A DNA stretch of 64,000 nucleotides, taken from positions 1 through 64,000 of the forward strand of contig JAHRVQ010000052.1 of the NCBI GenBank assembly GCA_019090615.1. The letters run 5' to 3'. Below, one piece after another: positions 8,066 to 15,216 of this stretch (the first letter of the stretch is position 1; every line of letters starts with the position of its first letter). The DNA is from Pseudomonadales bacterium (GTDB taxonomy: Bacteria; Pseudomonadota; Gammaproteobacteria; Pseudomonadales; Azotimanducaceae). The notes beneath the pieces were generated by a model. It saw only the letters and a program-made list of their open reading frames with translations. It ran no database searches and was not told the DNA's origin. A program made the position numbers and the translations under genes.

Positions 8066-8929
8066 ATGCAAACCAAAGCGATAGACACCTGGAAAATCGG
8101 CGCGGTTAAGGTAACCCGCGTAATCGATATTATTCAGGATATTGATCTCACCTTTTTACTGCCCGAGGCAACCAGTGACAATCTCGCACCCATGAAAAGC
8201 TGGTTACAGCCATACTTTTTACATGAGAACGGTAAAGCACCTTTAAGCATCCATACTTTTCTGGTGCAAACGGCAGATACCAATATTATTGTTGATACCT
8301 GTATTGGTAACGACAAACCCCGTGCGATGCCTGACTGGAATAAACGCCAGGGCAGTTTTCTTGAGGATATAGCCGCAGCGGGCGCGGGTCGTGAGGCCAT
8401 TGATGTGGTGTTATGCACCCATTTACATGTGGACCATGTGGGCTGGAATACCATGTTAGTGAATGATCAATGGGTGCCCACTTTTCCTGCTGCGCGCTAT
8501 CTATTCGGCAAGGACGAATGGGCCTACTGGAAAGACGAAGAAGATCCCTTTGGCGCAGAAGCCAAGATCGACTCCATTTTGCCAATCGTTGAATCAGACC
8601 AGGTTGATCTGGTTGAGTCTGATCACCAGGTAACTAGCGAAGTTAGCTTAATCCCAACACCCGGCCATACCCCTGGCCACGTAAGCGTAAAAATTGAATC
8701 CGAAGGTCAAAAAGGTGTGATCACAGGCGACCTGTTCCATCATCCTGTACAGTTCGCCCGCCCAGGCTGGAAAGATATTGCCGATGTGCAAAGCGAAATC
8801 GCTGAACAAAGCCGCATGGCATTTATGGAACAATTCGAAAAAGATACGCTAGTACTGGGAACGCATTTTGCGGCCCCTACCGCCGGACGGATTATCCGTG
8901 ACGACGGCTTTTATCGATTTGAAGTCTAA
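8066..8929 (+). CDS. Metallo-beta-lactamase-fold hydrolase
   Basis: A 287-residue MBL-fold hydrolase without a signal peptide. The zinc-binding signature T-H119-L-H121-V-D123-H124 is complete; later ligands are H201 in PTPGHTPGH, D222 in TGDLFHH and a histidine in LGTHFAAP. The layout matches quorum-lactonase and related small-ester hydrolases of the family rather than true beta-lactamases. A CAGGAG site lies upstream of the ATG. It sits 80 bases after the thioesterase and is followed by a strong terminator, so those two may form one transcript. In this setting it could hydrolyse lactones produced by the Baeyer-Villiger enzymes downstream; that is inference. Confidence 0.9.
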   Translation: MQTKAIDTWKIGAVKVTRVIDIIQDIDLTFLLPEATSDNLAPMKSWLQPYFLHENGKAPLSIHTFLVQTADTNIIVDTCIGNDKPRAMPDWNKRQGSFLEDIAAAGAGREAIDVVLCTHLHVDHVGWNTMLVNDQWVPTFPAARYLFGKDEWAYWKDEEDPFGAEAKIDSILPIVESDQVDLVESDHQVTSEVSLIPTPGHTPGHVSVKIESEGQKGVITGDLFHHPVQFARPGWKDIADVQSEIAEQSRMAFMEQFEKDTLVLGTHFAAPTAGRIIRDDGFYRFEV

Positions 8930-8974
8930 ACGAGCTTTAGTAACCAGACGCGATTATTAATAGCCACTACGGGT

Positions 8975-9009
8975 AAAAAGCTGACCGCTTAAATAACGGT
9001 CAGCTTTTT
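8975..9009 (+). terminator. Rho-independent terminator after the MBL hydrolase
   Basis: A perfect 13-bp stem AAAAAGCTGACCG / CGGTCAGCTTTTT with a nine-base loop and a T-run lies 46 bases after the MBL stop codon. Confidence 0.9.
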
Positions 9010-9164
9010 TATTGATCGATAATTTCGTCGATGACAATATTAATGCGCTGAATCAATACGAGCAACTAGTCTGTCGTTTAAGGTCAACACCAATTTATCA
9101 TTCAGCGTATGTACCAGTCCTGTTTTAAAATGCACAACACTGAGGCTTTACAGAACCTCAATTT

Positions 9165-9229
9165 CAACCAATTACAACCAATTACAACTACAACACATAC
9201 AACTACAACACATACAGCTACAACACACT
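9165..9229 (+). repeat. Nested tandem repeats before the first monooxygenase
   Basis: Two copies of a 10-mer (CAACCAATTA, 9165-9184) run directly into three copies of a 15-mer (CAACTACAACACATA, 9185-9199, 9200-9214 and a diverged copy 9215-9229). The block is almost pure C/A on this strand and ends 30 bases before the TTG start, so it becomes an unstructured C/A-rich 5' leader if transcribed. Confidence 0.85.
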
Positions 9230-9258
9230 CCAAACTAGCACAACAGAGGTAAATTTTT

Positions 9259-10728
9259 TTGAACAACCCAGCACAGCAAAGCGAACTTCGGTTCGCAATT
9301 ATTGGTGGCGGCATGGCCGGCATTCTTAGCGCTATCAAACTTAACAACGCCGGTTATAGCAACTACACCATTTACGAAAAAGCCGATAGCCTGGGTGGCA
9401 CCTGGCGTGAAAACACCTATCCCGGCATTGCCTGTGACGTCCCTTCGCATTTTTATTGCTATGACTTTGAGCCCAATCCAGACTGGTCATATGCCTGCTC
9501 ACCTGGGCCAGAAATCCTCGATTATTTTAATAATGTGGCGAAAAAATATGGCGTACTGGAAAAAACCCGCTTTGGCAGCGAAGTATCAAAGCTAGAATTT
9601 ATCGATAACAGATGGCAGTTGGAAACTAAAGACGGCGCAAAAGACACCATTGATATCGTGATCTCAGCATCCGGCGTGTTACACCACCCTTCTTTTCCTG
9701 ATATCGATGGCCTGGATACTTTTGCCGGCACTTTATTTCATACCGCTGAGTGGGACCATAGCGTACCCCTGGCTGGCAAACGTATTGGCATTATAGGCAC
9801 GGGCTCCAGCGCCATCCAGATAGTTGGCGCGTTAGCTGACAAGGCCGGCAAACTGGTACAATTTCAGCGCACCGCTCAGTGGATCATGCCACGGGAAAAC
9901 CCCGCCTATACCGATGCTGAAAAAGATAATTTCCGTGCCAACCCAGACGCAATGCAGGCCATTCGCAGTGAACAGGCTGAAATGTCCGAAGGTGGGTTTT
10001 CAGCCGCTGTTGTGGGTGAAAACCCTGCCGCACTGGCCGCTATCGAAGCATTAACCCTGTCAAACCTTGAAGACAACGTTAAAGACCCCATCTTGCGCGA
10101 AAAGCTGCGCCCAGACTATACCGCAGCTTGCAAACGGCTGATCATGTCTCCTAACTACTATGATGCCATTCAACATCCCAATGCCCAACTTGTCACTGAA
10201 GATATAACCGCCATTGAGCCAACCGGTGTTCGTACCGCAGATGGCGAACTGCATGAATTCGATATTCTGGTGATCGCCACCGGTTTTAAAGTCGATCAGT
10301 TTATGCGCCCCATCGAAGTGATCGGGCAAAATGGTATCACCCTGGAACAGGCCTGGGTAGATCGACCCTCAGCCTATCTGTCAGTATCGGTACCTGGCTT
10401 TCCTAACCTTGCACTACTTAACGGGCCTAATGGGCCAGTGGGCAATTTCTCTTTGATTGATGTAGCCGACATTCAGCTCGACTACTTTTTGCAACTGGTA
10501 GAAAGCGTCCGTGACGGCCAATGTGCCGCATTTTCTGCCAAAGCAGCTGCGGCAGAATCGGCTGAAACCGAAAGAGTTGAAGCTACTAAAAACACCGTCT
10601 GGGTCTCAGGCTGCAAAAGCTGGTATCTGGATGACCGTGGTGTGCCCGCAGTTTGGCCATGGTCCATGGGGAAATTTCGCGATGTAATGACCAAACCCGA
10701 TATGGATGACTACGACCTGGCTTCCTGA
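9259..10728 (+). CDS. Baeyer-Villiger-type flavoprotein monooxygenase 1
   Basis: A 489-residue flavin monooxygenase of the class B group. The FAD-binding G-G-G-M-A-G (16-21), the GGTWRENTYPG segment (47-57), the Baeyer-Villiger fingerprint F155-A-G-T-L-F-H161-T-A-E-W-D, and a second Rossmann motif GIIGTGSSA (177-185) for NADPH are all visible; ATGFK follows near residue 350. Such enzymes insert oxygen next to ketones to form esters or lactones. The frame starts with TTG at 9259, supported by CAGAGGT nine bases upstream; no ATG is available before the first Rossmann strand. A related enzyme lies 1.5 kb downstream with an esterase between them. Confidence 0.92.
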   Translation: MNNPAQQSELRFAIIGGGMAGILSAIKLNNAGYSNYTIYEKADSLGGTWRENTYPGIACDVPSHFYCYDFEPNPDWSYACSPGPEILDYFNNVAKKYGVLEKTRFGSEVSKLEFIDNRWQLETKDGAKDTIDIVISASGVLHHPSFPDIDGLDTFAGTLFHTAEWDHSVPLAGKRIGIIGTGSSAIQIVGALADKAGKLVQFQRTAQWIMPRENPAYTDAEKDNFRANPDAMQAIRSEQAEMSEGGFSAAVVGENPAALAAIEALTLSNLEDNVKDPILREKLRPDYTAACKRLIMSPNYYDAIQHPNAQLVTEDITAIEPTGVRTADGELHEFDILVIATGFKVDQFMRPIEVIGQNGITLEQAWVDRPSAYLSVSVPGFPNLALLNGPNGPVGNFSLIDVADIQLDYFLQLVESVRDGQCAAFSAKAAAAESAETERVEATKNTVWVSGCKSWYLDDRGVPAVWPWSMGKFRDVMTKPDMDDYDLAS

Positions 10729-10731
10729 AAT

Positions 10732-10797
10732 CTTTAATGGCATTTTCGTGGGCGCTTCTCTGTCCACGAAAGTTGTCCATGAAGGTGCCCATTAAAG
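10732..10797 (+). other. Nested inverted repeat after monooxygenase 1
   Basis: Outer arms CTTTAATGG (10732-10740) and CCATTAAAG (10789-10797) enclose an inner hairpin TTTCGTGG / CCACGAAA (10744-10751 with 10764-10771). It begins four bases after the stop codon. There is no proper T-run, so it may be a processing or 3'-protecting structure rather than a classical terminator. Confidence 0.6.
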
Positions 10798-10811
10798 TCT
10801 CCTCGTACTAT

Positions 10812-10838
10812 ACCCCTGTCACCCCTGTCACCCCTGTC
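10812..10838 (+). repeat. Three exact 9-bp tandem copies (ACCCCTGTC)
   Basis: Perfect triplication between monooxygenase 1 and the esterase, 15 bases after the nested inverted repeat. Confidence 0.85.
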
Positions 10839-10990
10839 GCTGCGTTTGCCTCTTGAAATGGAGGCTACTGATAATTCAGCAGCCTGTTTGATGCCCTGGC
10901 ATAGATACCGAACACTATCTATGCAGTGGATCATCGCTATAATAACCTGCATTTTTAGAATCATTGTTAAAATAAAAAGCAGGAGCGACC

Positions 10991-12025
10991 ATGACTGGCA
11001 ACAAAATTACCGACGACCCACGAATAGACCCGCGCATCAAAGCTATCCTTGGCGGGCTGAATATGCCACCACCAAAAAATGTTGACAATAGAGACCAGCT
11101 ATTAGCAGCCGCCAATAGCGAACGTGCTATCGCAGCGCGTGGTGCCATGGAGAAATTTATGGAGATGTGCGATTCAAAACAAATCGCACCACTTGAGGGG
11201 CTTAAAATATCTGATCAGGAATTTATTTCACAACCTGACGGCAATAACATCAAGATCCAGTTTATCCGCCCTGATACCGACGCAACGGTACCCTGCGTGT
11301 ACTATATTCATGGCGGCGGCATGCAATCTATGTCCTGCTATGATGGCAACTATCGCGCCTGGGGCCGGATGATCGCGCAACAGGGTGTCGCCGTGGCAAT
11401 GGTCGATTTTCGTAATGCCCTGGTACCTTCTTCTGCCAGTGAAGTTGCGCCCTATCCCGCCGGATTAAACGATTGCGTATCAGGCATCAAATGGCTGGCT
11501 GCCAATAGCAAAACCCTTAATATTGACCCGGAACATATTATTATCGCTGGTGAAAGCGGCGGCGGCAATTTAACCCTGGCGACAGGTTTACGCCTCAAAC
11601 AACAGGGTGATATCGGTTTAATTAGCGGATTGTACGCACTATGTCCTTATATCGCCGGCATCTGGCCGCTACCTGAAAACCCATCGTCAACCGAAAATAA
11701 TGGTATTTTCCTCGATCTGCACAGCAATGTTGGCGCCATGGCTTATGGCATTGAAGAACTCAACAATAAAAACCCACTGGCCTGGCCCGGGTTTGCTACC
11801 GAAGCTGATGTCAAAGGCCTGCCGCCAACGATGATCAGCGTTAACGAATGCGACCCACTACGAGACGAAGGCGTAAATTTTTACCGTTTGCTGCTAAAAG
11901 CTGGGGTTAGCGCCCGCTGCCGCCAGGTGATGGGCACTATTCACGGCACGGAAATATTCCCTATCTGCTGCCCCGACATCAGCCGTGATACCGCCAGCAG
12001 TATTGCTGATTTCTGCGCTGGCTAG
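10991..12025 (+). CDS. Hormone-sensitive-lipase-type carboxylesterase
   Basis: A 344-residue alpha/beta hydrolase of the HSL (family IV) esterase group. The oxyanion motif H107-G-G-G, the nucleophile elbow G-E-S189-G-G, the aspartate in NECDPLRDEG near 288-297 and a histidine in TIHGTE near 323 give a complete catalytic set. These enzymes cleave short to medium acyl esters. An AGCAGGAG site precedes the ATG. Being placed between two Baeyer-Villiger-type monooxygenases fits a ketone-to-ester-to-alcohol-plus-acid sequence, as in known cyclic or aryl ketone pathways; the particular substrate is not known. Confidence 0.9.
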   Translation: MTGNKITDDPRIDPRIKAILGGLNMPPPKNVDNRDQLLAAANSERAIAARGAMEKFMEMCDSKQIAPLEGLKISDQEFISQPDGNNIKIQFIRPDTDATVPCVYYIHGGGMQSMSCYDGNYRAWGRMIAQQGVAVAMVDFRNALVPSSASEVAPYPAGLNDCVSGIKWLAANSKTLNIDPEHIIIAGESGGGNLTLATGLRLKQQGDIGLISGLYALCPYIAGIWPLPENPSSTENNGIFLDLHSNVGAMAYGIEELNNKNPLAWPGFATEADVKGLPPTMISVNECDPLRDEGVNFYRLLLKAGVSARCRQVMGTIHGTEIFPICCPDISRDTASSIADFCAG

Positions 12026-12090
12026 TTATTGCCCCCTCGCCTGGCTTTATAGCAGAACCTCAGGCGACCGCTAGATAGACCATCGGGTAA

Positions 12091-12128
12091 ATGCGGCAGA
12101 TGAATGGTGAACGATTCATCTGCCGCAT
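12091..12128 (+). other. Perfect 15-bp inverted repeat between esterase and monooxygenase 2
   Basis: Arms ATGCGGCAGATGAAT (12091-12105) and its exact complement (12114-12128) flank an eight-base loop. No T-run follows. It lies 66 bases after the esterase stop and 83 before the next ATG, so it could be a terminator variant, an RNA processing site or an extended operator. Confidence 0.7.
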
Positions 12129-12210
12129 GAATATCCATTAATATACGCCAGGTGCTCTGCATATTGACCCCGTATAATGGGCGCAATGTAATTGATAGAG
12201 AACCTTATCT

Positions 12211-13713
12211 ATGGCAAGTGTAGCGACATCACAATCAAGCTCTGCCGTGCAAACCGAAAATTTTGACGTAGTTATTATTGGCGCCGGTATATCCGGCGTT
12301 GGCGCCGCCTATCACCTTGGCGACCAATGTACCGATAAAAGTTTTGTCGTCCTGGACAGCCAGCAAAGTTTTGGTGGCACCTGGACTACACATACCTATC
12401 CAGGCATTCGCTCCGATAGTGACCTGTATACCTTTGGCTATAGATTTAAACCCTGGGTCGGCGCACCGATTGCCAGTGCCGAGGAAATCCTTAACTATAT
12501 GGGCGAGGTTATTGAAGAAAACGACCTCGCACCGCATATTCGTTATGGACACACCATCACCCGTGCCAACTGGTCAAATGAGGACAACCTGTGGACCCTG
12601 GAAGGCATCCGCAATGATACCCAACAACCCGTCCGGTTTACGGCTAATTTTCTCTGGATGTGCCAGGGTTATTACCGCCACTCAGAGGGTTATACACCCG
12701 ACTGGGCCGGCATGGATGAATTCAACGGCCAAATTATACACCCCCAAACCTGGCCCGAAGACCTTAACTACAAAGAGAAACAGGTCGTCGTTATAGGTTC
12801 TGGTGCCACCGCTGCAACCCTGGTCCCGGCCATCGCTGACGACTGCAAGCATGTCACCATGTTACAACGTTCACCCACCTATTTTATCCCTGGCCGCAAT
12901 GAAAATGTACTGGCGGATCAATTACGCGAACTGGATATTGACGAAACCTGGATCCACGAAATTGCCCGAAGAAAGATTCTTCAGGATCAGGCCAAAATCA
13001 CTGAAATGGCTTTCGAACAGCCTGAAGTGCTGACCAAACAGCTGCTAGGCGCAGTGCGTGCCTATCTTGGCGAAGACTATGATATCGAAAAGCATTTCAC
13101 GCCCAATTATCTGCCCTGGCGGCAACGCATCGCCTTTGTCCCAGACGGCGATATATTTAAGGGTATTGCTTCAGGCAAGGCGTCTGTTGCCACCGATGAA
13201 ATTGATCACTTCACCGAGGACGGTATACAACTAAAATCTGGCGATAAGCTTGATGCAGATATTGTTATTACCGCCACCGGTTTTAATATGAGTGTACTAG
13301 GCGATATCGCCTTTTCCATCGACGACAAACCGGTGGATTTTGCCGACACCGTCACCTATCGCGGCATGATGTTTACTGGCGTACCTAATATGCTATGGAT
13401 CTTCGGCTACTTTCGCGCCAGCTGGACCTTGCGGGTTGATTTGCTGGCTGACTTTGTTTGCCGCCTGCTGAACCATATGGACCAGCAGGGTACAAAACAG
13501 GTGACCACCATGCTGAGGAAAAAAGATCAGCATATGCCGATCTCAAGCTGGATGGACCCAGAAAACTTCAACCCCAGTTATCTCATGCGCAGCATGGACC
13601 TACTGCCAAAATGCGGTAATACGCCGGAGTGGCAACATACCCAGGATTATTGGTCAGAAAAAGATCTAATCCCAGAAATTGATCTTTCTGATGAGGTTTT
13701 TGTTTATAAATAA
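12211..13713 (+). CDS. Baeyer-Villiger-type flavoprotein monooxygenase 2
   Basis: A 500-residue class B flavin monooxygenase. An N-terminal G-A-G-I-S-G (24-29) binds FAD, GGTWTTHTYPG (55-65) follows, and the canonical fingerprint F171-N-G-Q-I-I-H177-P-Q-T-W-P is intact. A second nucleotide-binding motif GSGATAATL (196-204) and an ATGF motif complete the set. It differs clearly from the 9259 enzyme in its N-terminus and after residue 210, so the pair are not a recent duplication. It probably accepts a different ketone or acts at another step. The stop codon is itself part of a 15-bp tandem duplication. Confidence 0.92.
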   Translation: MASVATSQSSSAVQTENFDVVIIGAGISGVGAAYHLGDQCTDKSFVVLDSQQSFGGTWTTHTYPGIRSDSDLYTFGYRFKPWVGAPIASAEEILNYMGEVIEENDLAPHIRYGHTITRANWSNEDNLWTLEGIRNDTQQPVRFTANFLWMCQGYYRHSEGYTPDWAGMDEFNGQIIHPQTWPEDLNYKEKQVVVIGSGATAATLVPAIADDCKHVTMLQRSPTYFIPGRNENVLADQLRELDIDETWIHEIARRKILQDQAKITEMAFEQPEVLTKQLLGAVRAYLGEDYDIEKHFTPNYLPWRQRIAFVPDGDIFKGIASGKASVATDEIDHFTEDGIQLKSGDKLDADIVITATGFNMSVLGDIAFSIDDKPVDFADTVTYRGMMFTGVPNMLWIFGYFRASWTLRVDLLADFVCRLLNHMDQQGTKQVTTMLRKKDQHMPISSWMDPENFNPSYLMRSMDLLPKCGNTPEWQHTQDYWSEKDLIPEIDLSDEVFVYK

Positions 13714-13740
13714 TCCCAGCACTTATAATCCCAGCACTTA
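13711..13740 (+). repeat. Two exact 15-bp tandem copies beginning at a stop codon
   Basis: TAATCCCAGCACTTA occurs twice in immediate succession (13711-13725 and 13726-13740). The first three bases of copy one are the TAA stop of monooxygenase 2. Confidence 0.9.
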
Positions 13741-13775
13741 AAGAAAGGCTAGAACAAAAGGTCTTTGTAAAAAAA

Positions 13776-13821
13776 CTCGCCGACACCTATTAATTACAGA
13801 TATTACTACCAGGTCGGCGAG
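13776..13821 (+). terminator. Probable terminator hairpin after monooxygenase 2
   Basis: Arms CTCGCCGAC (13776-13784) and GTCGGCGAG (13813-13821) match perfectly around a 28-base centre, preceded by an A-run and followed by GTTTATT. The loop is long and the T-run weak, so efficiency is uncertain. Confidence 0.6.
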
Positions 13822-15202
13822 GTTTATTGGTTAAAACGGCAATTTTATCGCCGCCACTGCTTTACAGAACCAACAAACCTCAAAACAGCTATTGACAACA
13901 ATAAATATAACAGACGAGTCAGAACCAAATATCAATTAGAATAGGCTATTTATTCACCGCCACCATTATTCACGAAACTAACATCGCGCCATTCACAATT
14001 TATCACCATAAAACTTAACTCACCGATCTACCCGCCCGCAGACCCCACTGAACATCCACGGAAGCAACAACATTCGTATGGCCCAATAAGCGCCTGCACG
14101 GTATTAATTAGCGGGAAATAAAAAGAATATTTATCAAGACTCAAATCTGACTGCCAGGACTAGCATCAATCTTTCAGCGATCGCAGCCCGCCAAAACATC
14201 ACTGCAAATGAACTAAGCCCAAAAAATTATCGTTTCAGTTACCAACCCCAGACAAGCAAACATCTATCATTATCATTTCAAACCATCCAATACCTGACCC
14301 CTCACCATATCGGTTATCGTCCGCTTTGCGACGAAAACACCTAAACGACCTACAGGAACAACTACCAGAAACCAAACAGGCGAAACAAAAACCTCATGAA
14401 CATCATTTAATACTCCATATAATTCGCCAAAAAGTAAGCATAACCCTAGTTTTATAGCTGTTTTATAAAGCTTACCAAGGTCAGGAAATTAAGCTCGCTC
14501 AGACTATTTTTCAAAAAACCATCCAGCATCCTCGATGCATCTATAATTAATTACTGTAAGTAAAATTAGGCATTGTAAACAACTCAGATAGCAAATATTT
14601 CAACCTTAATAGCCAGCCGAAAAACCTCTCCGGAACAGTACCAATAAGATCTCACAGAACAAACAAACAAAAAACAATCACGACAACACACAAACTTAAC
14701 GCGTATTCGCTCATAAAAGGAAATACAAAAAGCGGATCAGCATAAGCAACATCGCCCAGTATTAAAACACGCCAACTCCTGGCGCTTTTTAAAATATTAA
14801 ACTGAGAAAAAGATCACAATTACCAGACAAATCTTTCGCATTACTCAGCCAATGCTAATTCAATTAATCTAAATCAGCCCAGCCAAGCCCTTTTAATAAC
14901 AGCAAACCTGTTGGCAAACTAACAACACTGAGCTAGCATACACATTATATTCAACTTTAATCAGGAGGTATAAACAACTCATATGGACAATTAGACCAGC
15001 ATCGCAATCGATTACAACCGAATCTGCAAATCTGTACTCAACACCACAGGGGAATGCATGATTGGGTACGTCAATAGCAAGCGGTTTAAAGCAATAGATT
15101 AAGAGATACACAATATAAAAAACCAATAACAGATTGTAATTGCAAAAATTTTCAGACTTGAAACGTGTCAAGAAAGTGATTAAGTAATTTAAGTATCAAA
15201 CT
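13822..15202. other. Gene-free 1.4 kb stretch
   Basis: No frame on either strand has plausible codon use, a ribosome binding site or a recognisable motif. Codon-rich stretches exist (for example a stop-free minus-strand run around 14281-14495) but lack a start. The segment is more A-rich on the plus strand than its surroundings. It may be a decayed gene region or a long upstream region of the receptor that follows; I see no repeat array or structured RNA in it. Confidence 0.55.
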
Positions 15203-15216
15203 AGGGGAAATCTATC
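15203..15216 (+). promoter_or_regulatory. Shine-Dalgarno followed by ATC in start position
   Basis: AGGGG at 15203-15207 is followed six bases later by ATC (15214-15216). An in-frame stop (TAG, 15202-15204) closes the frame just upstream, and no ATG, GTG or TTG occurs before GTG at 15256. Starting at ATC yields a complete signal peptide; see the receptor entry. Confidence 0.6.

Noticed and set aside
14281-14495. Stop-free minus-strand run of about 66 codons
   Set aside because: It lacks a start codon at its beginning, and a run of that length is expected by chance in 1.4 kb searched in six frames.
14893-15171. Minus-strand 92-codon frame in the gene-free stretch
   Set aside because: Codon use is unlike the neighbours, it is cysteine- and tyrosine-rich without a motif, and no start signal is seen.
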